Assembly (NCBI GenBank): GCA_021014945.1
Contig: MU266335.1
Location: forward strand, 124,001-188,000
Source: Leucogyrophana mollusca
Lineage: Eukaryota; Basidiomycota; Agaricomycetes; Boletales
Direction of reading: 5' to 3'
DNA length: 64,000 nt
Part shown: positions 11,342 through 23,018 of the stretch, in pieces
Layout of the letters: each line of letters begins with the position of its first letter
Numbering within the stretch: the stretch's first letter is position 1
Translations under genes and position numbers: made by a program
The notes under the pieces: model-generated
Told to the model about the DNA's origin: nothing
What the model saw: the letters and a program-made list of their open reading frames with translations, nothing else
The model's database searches: none

Positions 11342-13699
11342 ATGCCTCGTATTCGGAAAAGTACGACCCTTTACTTGGTTCAATTGTTCTTGGTCTGACC
11401 ATACACGCTCATGGTCGAACAGAAACGTCGAAGCGCGGTACGACAAACAAGCGCGAAAAGATCAAACACAAGGTCTCTGAAAGTCATAAGAAGGCAAAGA
11501 AAGTCGCAAGGAAGGATAAGGCCTCCGGAAAGAGTGCGTTCTTGGTCTATCCTTTGGCTCTCGAGCACCGTAAATTGTCTTATCTTCGTGATGGCTTCGC
11601 CATTCCACGTTAGCGATGATATCTTGACCCACGGCGCTCATGTGCAGTTCCGCAAGCTGTTTGATATTCGAGTGCTGAGGTTTTTTCCTAAGCGCACAAA
11701 AAAAGCACCAAGGACCCTGGTATCCCGAATAATTTCCCCTACAAGGACCAGATCCTTGCTGAAGTTGCAGAACAACGGCGCCAGGTGGGCAGCATTTTCT
11801 GATACCACTTGCTAGGGATGGTTGCCTTGCAAGGGGAGTAGCTTTACTGACAGTGACATCTTCATAAGGCCGCAGAAGAAAAACAACGGCGCAAAGATGA
11901 AAAACGCGCAGCCGCGGCGAGAGCTGCAGGGGCTAATCCCGATGACGAAGAATCGTCTCAGGAGAATGAAAGTGATGTCGATACGGGCGCCGACGAGGGG
12001 CTGACCAACGATGGCAAGGGATTCGATGGAATCATGTCTCTCCGCTCTGCAGCAACAACTGCAGCCAAAACGGCACCAGCACCAAAAAGTGCACCTCAGC
12101 CAGCAATTCCAGTGACACCTGGCCCCTCGACCCTTCGAGGAGTGCTTGCTGCAGCAGACATCCTTCTGCATGTTGTCGATGCACGCGATCCAGCTGCGGG
12201 CGTGAGCGAGGCACTGCTAAAGGAAGCGAAGGGTAAGAAGGTGGTGATAGTGGTGAACAAGGCTGGTATGTTCCGTTTTTTGTGTTCTCTACGCATTTTA
12301 AATTGACGAGGGTGCCCTCATTGCGATAGATACGGTTCCACGAGAGTCACTCACCCAATGGCTCACTCACTTGCGCTCAGGTTATACTACTCTTCCCTTC
12401 CGCGCTGCTTCTGCGTTTCTCCCGATAGTGCCGAACCTTGCACCGTCAACGAAAAAGGCTCCTGCACCCAAAGCTGACGACGCGCTGGGTTCTGATGCCC
12501 TGTGGAGTCATCTTCGTGCCTTGGCTGGTAAAAAGGCAGGGAAGGAGCTCGTAGTGGCTGTAACAGGCGTCACGAATGTGCGTCTTCAGTTTTAATACTT
12601 TGCTTCCCGTTGTGCTGACCAGTCTTGTGGCCAAATAGTCCGGCAAATCCGCATTGATAAACTCGCTTGCAAAATCGGCTATAATGCCCATTTACAACCC
12701 CTTGTCGTCGGCATCTGCGAAGGGTCCGTACACAACAATCACCGCACAGGAGGTGGTGATTGAAGCACCTGGGAGCACGGACATAAAAGTGAAGTTTGTG
12801 GACACTCCTGGGCTCGGTTACGTGCGACAAGAGGACGGGGAAGATAGAGAGGAGACGAGAGCGCGAGATATCCTCTTAAGATCACGCGGCCGAATAGATC
12901 GATTGAAAGATCCATTGTTCGCTGGTAGGCAGATACCTCAACGCGACAAACAGACAAGGGCTAACATTGGCGTTTCCAGTTACGCACATCGTCGCCCGGG
13001 CGGATATACAGGACCTGATGCTTGCATATAGCCTTCCGGCGTTCACAAAGGGTGACCCCAATGCGTTCCTTGCAGGGATGGCACGTGTCAACGGGCTGGT
13101 GAAGAAGGTAGTACTATTTCAAAGCTCTTTGTTGCCAATTGTTCTAATGTACAACCTGCCGCAAGAGAGGCGTATTGGACCACGCCGGAGCAGCCCGGAT
13201 CGTCCTGAAAGACTGGAGTACTGGGCGACTTGCAAGATATACGATCCCACCCTCAAGCACCGAATCGAGTTCTTCTCCTGCGCTGACGGAATTATACGGG
13301 CAGGATGACGCGGTCGTGAGTACGATGAAGACGCGGAAGGAGATGCGCAAGGGGGGCGAGGGGAAACTTGTGAGGTTGCTGCCTGGCGAAGCGGAAAAGA
13401 GGGATGTGATGTTGGACGAAGAATGGGGTGATGACGCCGAGGAAAGCGAGAGCGAGGGCGAGGACGGAGATGAAGAGGAAGATGCCGGAGATGAAGAAGT
13501 GGCGGAAGACGACGACAGTGAGAAAGCGAGCGAAGTCAGCGGGGAAGAGGACGCTGACGAGGATGAGGAGGAAGCGCCACAGCTGTTGCCGCCGCCGAAA
13601 CGGAAACGGACAGTATCTTTTGCAGCCCTGCCGGCGGCCGGGAAGCGGCGTCGGGGCGGCGGACCAGGACCCAAAAAAGGCTTAAAGGGCCGTAAATAG
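11342..13699 (+). CDS. NUG1: Nucleolar circularly permuted GTPase NUG1 (GNL3/nucleostemin family)
   Basis: GTPase required for maturation and export of the 60S ribosomal subunit, acting in nucleolus and nucleoplasm. The first exon is only 19 nt (11342-11360) and encodes MPRIRK; it splices to 11423 to give the family's basic start, KKTSKRGTTNKREKIKHKV. Then come DPGIPNNFPYKDQIL and a coiled, basic stretch. The GTPase motifs are in permuted order: G4 VVIVVNKAD (about 12250), then G1 VTGVTNSGKSALINSL (rebuilt across an intron near 12575-12640), then G3 VDTPGLGY (about 12800). VTHIVARADIQDLMLAYSLP belongs to the RNA-binding helical region. The C-terminus is a long Asp/Glu-rich tract ending in a basic nuclear-localisation-like tail (KRKRT, GKRRRGGG, KKGLKGRK). 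It appears intact, with about nine exons. Confidence 0.94.
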
Positions 13700-13897
13700 G
13701 ATAATACCCTAATTTGGACGTCGATGTGATGGGTGACGTCATGCGAAGCCAGGCCTTTTATGTGTGTTGGACTATGAGAAATTTCGATCTGACCCGCAAG
13801 CTAACACAAGGCGAGCATTAGCGCAGGCTGTACTTTTTACATGTGGCTTATAGCTGCAAAACTAGCCTGCTAATAGGCCCACCAGGTCAGTGCTCTT

Positions 13898-16800
13898 ATG
13901 ACAAAACCAACAATTCTGCAGAAGGTACTGCGGAGACCCTCCCAGAGATACGCAGGTACGACCTCGGGACTCACGAATACTGCCCCAGCGGCGACCGAGC
14001 GACCGCGTGCGAGAGACCTTCATTCCACCAAGGAAGAGCTCCTTCGTATTGCCGCCGGGCTCAATCAACATGATGACGACCCAGCTTATCAGCCAGCGGG
14101 ATCCCACCGTGGAATCGAGGGCCATGTTGATGTTCAGGTGAGTGCGCTAAATACAGACTCGGAAGAACATATGTTTATCTCTGTATTCGCTTAGGTAGAG
14201 GAACAGATCCTCGTAGCTGCCGTCCCATCCTTTTCCCCCTCTCCATCCAAGGCAAGTGCTGCCATTGCCATCGATATCCCAGTCAAGACTTCCCGTAGTG
14301 AAGGTGGTGATCATTCAAGTTCTGTGGATCCTCTTCAAGGCGCTGTGCTCGACGACACAGACGTGTTCTATACGCCAGCAACTTCGCCACTATCGTCCGC
14401 GTCGTCTGTCAGTACTTCGCCACCTATCTCACAGTCACACACACCACTCCATACACCTGCACAGACGCCTTCCCCCACCCCACCTCAATCAGCCTCATCC
14501 TCTACCGCGTCGCTAGGTTCCTCTATTACATCCGACATCCCAACATCTATCGTGCCGAGGTCCGAGGTCAACGCCCCAAACCGCGTGAATATGGTACCCC
14601 TCGACGTCACACGACCGAAAAGAGCCACACATCACCGCAAGGCGACTTACACTGATGAGGACTGGGCCAAGGATATTCGGTGGCTGGCGGTTCCGCCTGG
14701 CCCAAGTACATCTAGTAAGGGCAAAGGAAAGAGTACCAAGCGTCACAGTGCGCCACCTAGCATACGCGACGTTGCCTTTGGTTCTGCTTCATCACTTCCG
14801 TCGACGTCCTCGAAAGCAAGTACAACCGCGGCCACCGCAGTCGCAGGTTCATATCCTTACGCCCCTCCTGTTCCTATCCCTCCACAGCCTCGTACACCAA
14901 AACGCAAGCCAAATGGGCACACCAAATCCAAAACGACTCCGGCACGGACGATAGTCGGTATGACTGTCCTCCTCGAGGTAGAGGAGGACATGGACACTTC
15001 TGATCCTGGAATTCCCGACCTTACGTATTCTTCGAGGAACGACAGGGGAATGGCTCACAAGCGCTCACAGTCTTTGTCACACTCGCCTATTCACATACGC
15101 GAGGCTGGAAGCCGTACATCGAGGCGCGAGCGGTTGGAGACTACCTTGCAGCCTTCACCGAGACTCGTCAGACGACGTAGCTCATCTTCACCCTCATCTT
15201 CCCGTGGCAGACCTCCCTCGCGAACCTCGTCCATGCGCTCACAATCAAAGGTTATTACCGCGTCCCCACGAACATCAACATCCGAAGATCGCCCTCCGCC
15301 CAGCGCCGCATCACATCCAATGAGTACATCCTCCCATGCAACATCATCGACCACTCGCTCCCCCTACACGTTCGCCCCAACGAATGTCCTCGACGCCCTC
15401 GCTGCGAACGGTTTAACCTCAAGCGCAGAGGACGCTCTTCCATCGAGCGGTACTCGTGGGTTCACCGGTCTTGTACTTCCTCGTGCTGCTGCTCAGTCTG
15501 CGTTACCCGGAGCTAAATCAGGCACCGGATCCTGGCGGCCATGGAAGGGCAGCAAGGGTCGATCGGGAGGCTCAGGTTTAGGCGCTGGTATGGCGAGAAA
15601 TGAAGTGGACTTGACACGGGCGGGACTTGCACAGACCACGATGGCGAGTGTTGAGGTCGTGCGGGGGATCGCCTTTGGGTCTGGGTCTAAGTCGGATCGG
15701 AAGTCCGCAGGGAGATCAAGGGGAGGTCTATTTGGGCTCGGGTGGTTCTCAAAGGAGAAAAGCAGGGAGGCAGGGAAAGACAAGGAACCGATGGACACGC
15801 CCCTGGGGTTTACGGCATACCGTACGCCACCTGTGTATGTTGGTGGCAGTTCCGTGCTGGTGCAGGTGTGGGCGGTTGGTTTAGACGGTGTAGACGCCAG
15901 GCTCGTTGGTGTGCATGCGCCATCAATTTTTGCGCCGTCAAGCATGCCATATTTTTCGGATCTGGAGAAGACGGCCGGCCGAGAGGACAAGGACAAAAGA
16001 AAGACAGCCCCTGTTGGATATATTCCTGGGCGGTCGTTTGTGGGGCGTGCGTTAGAGGTGGGGTGGGATGTCCCAGAAGATGTGCTGAGGAAAGGGGAAT
16101 GGATAGTTGGACTCTTCAGTGTTGTGAAGGCAGGTCTTTTCGCTTTCCCCTGAGTTGCGGTGACTGATTGTTCTGTGTAGTGTGGGGCTCTGGCGGAATT
16201 TATTGTCGTTGACTATCACCGCGTACATCGAATCCCACATCCTCACATGCCTCACCAGTCGCCCTTCCCGTATTCCTCGACCCCCTCGTCTCCTGGCGCA
16301 GGCGATCGGAATGGCATAGCTTTGGACGGAGAGCCAGGACAACGCAACTCACTCGTGTTTCCGACCGGTGATGATGGCTTCGGCGAGATTAGAGGGCTCA
16401 CAGTTAACGAGTTGTCGCTCGTTCCTCTCGTCGGTGTTCCCGCGTACCGAGCGGTGCGTACCCTAACCCAGATTACACGCGTGCTTGCAAAGCCGAAGAG
16501 ACTTGAAAGCTCGAGCAGCGGCGCTAACGAGGGCGACGCGATGGGGGAGTCGGCGGTAGCTAACAGCAAGCAAAACGGGCTGGACGAGAGTCGTCCCAGG
16601 GTGCTTGTCATTCGTGCCCACGATGGTCCTGGTGCAGTGGCAGTTCAGATGCTAGTGAGGAGTGGTTGGTCTGTTTGGGCGCATGTGCCAGTGCCTTTTG
16701 CGCTTCCAGGCCCTCCGAGCGATCCAGCGGAGCTGGGGCTTGATGAGGAAGAGGAGAAAGAGTTAGAGAGGCGTCGGAGCCTTCTGGAATGTGTAGAGAA

Positions 16801-17809
16801 GCGCTTACGGGGGTGGGGAGCCGAAGTGGTGCTCTTCGTTCCCGTTTCGTATGTGTCACCTTCGGCGGGCTTTGCTGCGTCCGTGCATGCGCTGCGAGAG
16901 TCGTCATCCTCTGCACCTTCGCTACATCACCCTCGTTCTTCCCTGTCGTCGACTCCCTCGCCAAGTCTGTCACCGTCTCCGTTCTCACGCTCCTCGACCT
17001 CGTCGCCGCTGACCTCACCGTATTCGCATACAACACCATCTTCTCAAGGTCATCTCTCGTCTACTTCACACCCGTCGTCATCTGCCCACTACCGCTTGCT
17101 TCCTGCTCCGTACACATACACACCGCTCCCTCTCACTCCCTATAATTCAGAAAGCGGCTCGGTCATTGCACTTCTAACTTATCTTGGGCGTGTGCGCTTC
17201 CGTTTCGATGCAGTGCTGGACACTGTTGGTGGGCGCGAAGTGTGGGAGGCGGGCCGGGGGCTACTGTCTCTACCTGTGCGTGACCCCACAAGAGAGGGCG
17301 TCGAGGCGCAGTTCACGACGCTTCTTGGAGATTCACCTGATCGCGTTGTGCCCACCGCTAGGGATCATTTCCGTGCTGGCGTACGGTCCTTGCGAGTAGC
17401 GAACGGGAAGGAACCATTGGAAGACATCCCCTACTACGAGCCCGCCCCCGTCGATACGGGAAAGAAAGATCAGAAGAAGCTTAAGCTCAAACCCCGCACA
17501 GTAAACTATGCGTGGGTGAACATCGTCTCGGACATCGACTGGGAAGGCGGTGATATACATGACTCGCTAGGCGCTGTTTTGCGAATGGCAGCAGAGCAAG
17601 ATGTCAAGCCAACCATTGGACCAGTAGATTTTCCCCCTCTTGCGCCTCGCGATAAGGGAAAGAAACGAGCTATGTTCGCGGGTGCTAGCGCAGCAGACGA
17701 CGATACGGCTCCGGGAAAGGTTGTTCCATTCGAGAGCACGCCGGGGATCTTTGTATCCGGTGGGGCTCTTGAATTCGGTGGAACTGTCGTCTCACGGATC
17801 GTTGGTTGA
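13898..17809 (+). CDS. Divergent MDR-superfamily (quinone oxidoreductase-like) protein with very long disordered N-terminus
   Basis: Three exons: 13898-14137, 14195 to about 16123, and 16181-17809, about 1270 residues in all. Roughly the first 500 residues are Ser/Pro/Thr-rich with little order. A GroES-like fold follows: SVLVQVWAVGLDGVDARLVG, then GYIPGRSFVGRALEVGWDV and WIVGLFSV, joined by splicing to CGALAEFIVVDYHRVHRIP. A Rossmann part follows: LSLVPLVGVPAYRAVRTLTQ, then RVLVIRAHDGPGAVAVQMLV, and FDAVLDTVGGREVWEAG. This order is that of zinc-type alcohol dehydrogenases and quinone oxidoreductases, but the second half is interrupted by another Ser-rich insert (about 16910-17100). The glycine-rich nucleotide loop reads AHDGPGAVAV rather than the usual AxxGVGxxA, so catalysis is doubtful. 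No catalytic zinc ligands are evident. The start at 13898 (MTKPTILQKVLRR) is basic. Confidence 0.8.
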
Positions 17810-18404
17810 AAGAGTGCTGGATATTTGTGGTTCCGTGTCTCCTGGCTCTGCTGGATGCTTGGTGCGTTCGGCGTTTTTCTTTCTTCTGGTCCTCTCTGAT
17901 GTAAATGGTTCTTAGTCAAACTTTCACCCTCCAACCTATTTTCTGGACGTGATCCTATTATTCTCAGCCTTTCGGTGGGCTTTCGCGACACCGTTGTTCA
18001 TCAATATTACCTGTTTATCAGTGCTATTCCGCTTATAATTATACCATCATCATACACGGATCGACGGCATTTATCGCATATTAGCACATTTTATATCATA
18101 GGTTATATGGACACGCTTTTTGGGTACTTACTGTGTTCATATGAGAGGCATTGTAGGGAAACGGTCGATTTTTCGCGATGTATATGAAAAGGCCGTCGCG
18201 GGAAGGTAGGGTCTTTCGTGCCTTCCTTTTTGTCACTCTATGATGGCTGATGCCACAGTCGGTATTTTCCACCGGTCCCATGAAAGTATCTCGTAGCATT
18301 TCATGTTTCGAGTACGTTACTGTGCACTTGAGTGGAGTCCAATGATATATGGAAGTTTCCCAACGACGACCTAGCTGATAGCAGGTCCATACTCGAACAC
18401 GATT
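17810..18404. other. Intergenic stretch between convergent genes
   Basis: About 595 bp, locally AT-rich around 18000-18110 (runs such as attataccatcatcatac). It lies between the stops of two convergent genes, so it should contain both 3' ends. No gene is recognised. Confidence 0.5.
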
Positions 18405-20912
18405 TTACTCGTCTAACACGAGAATGGATGCACCTCCATCTTTCGTCACACGCCGGCGCGTCTTCATGAGTATATAGCGACGCCCAAATTGATTCAGCTT
18501 CGGCGTCTGGTTCGAGGGAACTGCCTTATTGGCGACGACTGTACTCCCATTGGACGGAGGGGGCCCGTCTGGGAATACGCCGAATCCGGAGGGCGCAAGG
18601 ACAATTGCTTCGCCGGTCTGTCAAACTCTTGATCAGCAAAATACTCCGAGTTATCCAACTGATGCGCACCTGAAGTCTGACAACACGGTCAAATGCATCT
18701 TCCGCAGAAATATCCGCCGAGACATGTTTTGCTAGATGGTCCCACCAAGAAGGAGATGAGAATCGGTGCAAAATCGACACCGTACAGAGATCAAGCAGAA
18801 CTGGCGGCACGACAGTGGGTTCTGTGACACAAGAGGTTGTATCAACTCGTAACTTCATTGGTAGATAACCTGCCTTGTGTGCTGATGATGACTCGCATAG
18901 CCAAATGTCTTTGCTCTCGCGTTAATGTAAGGAGAGATTTCGTCAAGCCCGATACGCCCCTGTTCGCTGAAAGATACTACGGAAAGGGTGGTCAATCACA
19001 GAAAAAGTGGTTCATAGAACCAAAGTACCTTGTGCGCTTCATCGACCACTAGCACCTTCCCTGTCCCAACGTCCGCTCGAACAAAAAGACGGGTTAAGAT
19101 TTCAAACAGTCCGCAAGCAGACGCAGGATCGATGAATGGATCAGACAGATCGATAATGGTGAGCTGCCCGGCAGCGAAGCGGCGCTGAGACCGAACCTTG
19201 CGATCCATAAATGAGTTGAGAAGCGCCATGCGCTGCTCAAGCCCCGCCAGCTGCGCTGGATTGAATGTTTCTTTCTTTAGCTCCAGACGGCGCATAAACT
19301 CTTCGTACGAGAAGTTTTCGCCCAGGTCGCGCAGGATGGACTGAAAGCGGAAGTGGTCGTGAGTGACTACGGGAATGGGTGTCCCTGATATCTTACCAAG
19401 ATAACTTGAATGTATAGTGGAGCCGATTCTGAGGAGCCGACCGCCATCATTGAAAGGAAAGCCTGCGCGTCGAGTTCGTCCTCAGAGAATAAGAGCGGTT
19501 CGATGGTGACACTATCTCCTAATGGAGCGTAGACTGCTTTCATGGTATTGAGCGACGAGCGTGATACATACACGCGCACAATTGGGGTCTCCAGGCCTTC
19601 CTGGTTAGACGCTCCGACCCATGCAGCTTCGCATGGGTGAGCGCTCGGGCCCCCCTCGCCAAAATGGAGAACAAGGCCTGAAAGTGGCTTTTCGAGGACA
19701 CCGATTTGCCGCAAGTTGGCAATAAACATGCTCTCTAGCAGAATAGAGACGGTGTGAGACTTCCCAGAGCCTTGCACTCCGCATACAATTGCCGAGAACG
19801 GCGCGTTCTAACCATTAGCGACGTTTAGCAGGGATGAGGCTTGAAAATAGACCAATTACCGTGTTGATGTAGAGGCGAGGGTCGACAGGCGTATAACCAA
19901 CTGATTTGTTACTGTGTCGAAAATTAGCACCGGACCAACAATCGAATATCGCAGCACCCACTAGATGGCCAGTGCCCTACCCATGACTCCATATTGAGTC
20001 GTGTGGTCGCGATAGCCAGCAGCTACATAAGCATCACGGGTTAACAATGGTGCAGTTCGCAACTCATGGTCTCTGCTGCGCCCTCGTGCGTCCAGATTAT
20101 CATCGCGAAGCAGCTGGAGTTCTTCCTGTGAACACGAAAGATATTAGCCGGCGAACACGAGATTACATCACCCGACATACATATGCCGAAGTGGCATCCT
20201 TGGTGCTTGAAGCAGCGCCGTTTGTGGTCACTGCAATGCTTGATGTTGATGCCTGTCCGATATTGAATTCAGGCACTCTGAACCACCTTCTGCCCTACTT
20301 ACAGACACAGCTGGCGAGGCACGGACGGGAGGGACAGCCCGTGCACCATCAACGCTAGCCTTCGAAGCGCGCCATTTATGTCAGCGTAATGTGATACAAA
20401 GTTCACTTCCGTACCTGGGAGTTTAGGGGCACTGGACGCGGGTGCGCAATAGGGATGGGCATGCTTGCGTTGCTGACTGTACGCACACTTGGAACGGGGG
20501 TTGCTAGCTAGTACCGGAGGTTTTGATTAAAGAGTTCTTAGGTGGTTCGATAAGGCATTATCAAGCGCACCATGAGCTGACGGGCAAGTGACGTCGAAGT
20601 ATCGTCAGGAATATGCACTGGAGGAAGACCGGTGCCCCTTCGAGCCGCCTCACGTATCCGCCAAGACTTGAACAGGCCATCAGGCTGCCGAATTTAGAAC
20701 GGGGAATGGCGACTCACGGATAGAGCAGCACCGGCAGATGTAGTGATCTGTGGCGAAGCTACTCCAGTGGATTGGGATTGAGGGATAGGTTGAATAATCT
20801 GGGGTGGGAGGGTGGGGTTCGATTTTTCCTTTTTCTTCTTCACAGGTACACTGTCTGGGATTGGTACAGCAGTCGCGGCCTCGTTCTCCTTGTCCTTGCC
20901 CTTTTTCGTCAT
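18405..20912 (-). CDS. P-loop ATPase, HerA/FtsK-like in appearance, function unknown
   Basis: The start at 20912 opens MTKKGKDKENEAATAVPIPD, a charged, disordered N-terminus. The next exon has PDGLFKSWRIREAARRGTGL. Further exons carry EELQLLRDDNLDARGRS and GYRDHTTQYGVMG. The Walker A motif lies in VQGSGKSHTVSILLESMFIA (about 19780-19720), followed by LVLHFGEGGP. Later come LNSFMDRKVRSQRRFAAGQL, LTIIDLSDPFIDPASACGLF and a Walker B with following acids, GKVLVVDEAHKVL (about 19060). The protein ends in YILMKTRRRVTKDGG.. with a stop at 18405. The two motifs and the ILTRLF helix before Walker B resemble DUF87/HerA-type ATPases, which in bacteria pump DNA; this resemblance is inference from pattern alone. 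It has at least seven exons. The cellular role is unknown. Confidence 0.75.
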
Positions 20913-21528
20913 GGCGGATGTAGAACGACAATATCTGTAGTTCGCAGTCGAATCGATAGAGGGGTTCAGAGGACTTTCAAGTGGAAGGTTTTAGCTTCTT
21001 ATAAGGCCGAACACGATGCATTTAGAAGCGCGCCAGGCCACGAAAGGACACCCCATCATGTAAAGCATGGTAACATGCCTCTAGGACGTGAGTAACCCTC
21101 GTTTCTGATGGGTTCCATGGAGTGTGAATACTTGTCCGGCACGTCCTCCAATTCGTGGTGTGTTGTGGGCGTTTGAGGGCGCCAGTGTGATATACAGTAT
21201 GACCTTAGAGTCCCCTTTACCGCGAATGAGGTTTCCTCGCACAGTGAACACTCACAAGCGATATCAAGCGCCTGTGAAGCACCATCTGGATTAATCGTGA
21301 TAAGACGATTGGAGCCTAGAACCAGCACAGCAAGAACGTGCTAGGCAGGAGAGAGACGTACTGAAGCAAAAAACTTAAGCGCCGAAAGCTAAGAGCCTGA
21401 CTCTGTCAGTCCCAACATAAAACTTTCGAGGGGAAAGACGATCGTTAATAATCGCGGAGTTCAATCTCATATCCTTCCGTTGATAACTTGGACGCGAACC
21501 TTCCGCTTGTTCACGAAACTCGCATACA
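20913..21528. other. Divergent intergenic region between the P-loop ATPase and RRP8 genes
   Basis: About 615 bp containing both promoters. A minus-strand frame at 21056-21328 is open but carries no recognisable content. Nothing else was seen. Confidence 0.45.
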
Positions 21529-22905
21529 ATGGCACTATTCGAGGTCCCCGGCTGGTCTGTCCCATCCGCGCCTATATCGGAGTTATCCCAGTCAACATCC
21601 AAGAAGCGCAAGCGCCCTACTCTTCAAGATGGCGACAAATTACAATCCGCAGAGGTCAATCTGGACAGGCTAATGAAGAAGTTGGGAGGAGCCAGCAAAG
21701 ACGCAGACAAACAAGCGCCAAAGAAGAAGAAGGCGAAACATGAGACATCACACGCAGAGGCTCCGCAAGGAAATGGTCAAAAATCTGTCGCGGTTCCTCA
21801 GAAGAAGGGCAAGGGCAAGACTCCACCTTCCTCCCAAGCGCCCGGGCCATCAGACAAGGCTGTAGATGCTCCTGGTAAAAAGGGAAAGGGAGGTAAAAAC
21901 ACCAAGCCCAAACCTGTCCCCGAAGGCGATTTACCGTCCAAGTCTCTGCCTGCCTCCAGTAATGAATCTAGTTTGACCTCGCTGCAAAAGGGGATGAAAG
22001 ACAGCTTGGATGGCGCGAGATTCAGGTAAGCAGCTCTTTTGTCCTGCGCTGATCCCGGGTTTATGTTCTTCAGGTTGATAAACGAGCTCCTATACAAGTC
22101 AGATAGCTCAGACGCCGTGAAAATGATGAAAGATGATCCAGGTGTCTTTAATGAGGTCTGTTGCAAACCAGCCAGATGCGCAGCCTCCTCATATGTGCCA
22201 CGCAGTATCACTCTGGTTTCCGGCACCAGGTCCAGTCTTGGCCATCAAATCCAGTATCCCATTATATCTCGGAGCTTTCTTCATATCCAAAGAAAACAGT
22301 GGTTGCAGACCTCGGTTGTGGCGACGCTGCATTAGCACGAGGCTTGCATTCCAAGAAAATATCAGTCCTCTCATTCGACCTCGTATCGGACAATGCTTTT
22401 GTCGTTGAGGCGGATATATGCTCGAGGATCCCGCTCCCAGGCTCGGAACCATCATCAGGGCAGAAGTCGGACGGCGAGGCGCAAGTCGTCGATGTCGTCG
22501 TTTGCGCTCTAAGTCTCATGGGAACAAACTGGCCAAGGTGTATACGGGAAGCCTGGAGAATCCTGAAAGCAGGGTAACGTCCGGTCCCCTTGCACTAGCA
22601 CTTGTCACCTCACGAAAGCTTTAGTGGAGACTTGAAAATCGCCGAAGTTGCGAGCCGCTTTACCGACGCAGATGAATTCGTTTCGCTGGTCGGATCCATT
22701 GGATTCAAGCTTCATAGCAAGGTACTGACTTGGTGTCCATTTGCGACCGGTGTATCTCATATCACGCTTCCAGGATGACCGTAATAGCCATTTCACTCTG
22801 TTTGATTTCAAGAAGGTTCCTCAAGCTGCAAAGACAGAGAAGGAATGGTCAAAGCTGATGTCGAAGGGGAGTGTTCTCAAGCCTTGTGAATACAAAAGAC
22901 GATAA
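21529..22905 (+). CDS. RRP8: Ribosomal RNA-processing protein 8, rRNA adenine methyltransferase
   Basis: Nucleolar SAM-dependent enzyme; in yeast Rrp8 makes m1A in 25S rRNA. Exon 1 (21529-22025) encodes a basic, Lys-rich disordered tail with several KKKKAK-type tracts, ending in LQKGMKDSLDGARF. It splices to LINELLYKSDSSDAVKMM. The methyltransferase domain follows: YHSGFRHQVQSWPSNPV, then the SAM-binding motif VADLGCGDAALA, then VLSFDLVSDNAFVVEADI, then VDVVVCALSLMGTNWPRCI and the start of the REAWRILKAGG helix. The last exons encode LKIAEVASRFTDADEFVSLV and FTLFDFKKV. This exactly follows the Rrp8/methyltransf_8 layout, including the CALSLMGTN signature. It appears complete with about five introns. 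The stop lies 113 bp from the stop of the convergent RTP1 gene. Confidence 0.95.
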
Positions 22906-23018
22906 GGGCAACGTGGTCCTCGTTGGTGTTTTGTGCGTGCTATGGGTGATGTCTCGTCCACTAGTGCGTCCAAATCAAGGCAACAAGTAGCCCTGCTAAT
23001 GCAAGTAGTCACACGAGG

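Noticed and set aside
13144..13674. Minus-strand Ser-rich open frame of 176 codons
   Set aside because: It is antisense to the acidic Asp/Glu tract of NUG1; the Ser runs are the mirror of GAN/GAR codons.
15493..15996. Minus-strand open frame of 167 codons
   Set aside because: It is antisense to the MDR-like gene, whose sense frame has family motifs; this one has none.
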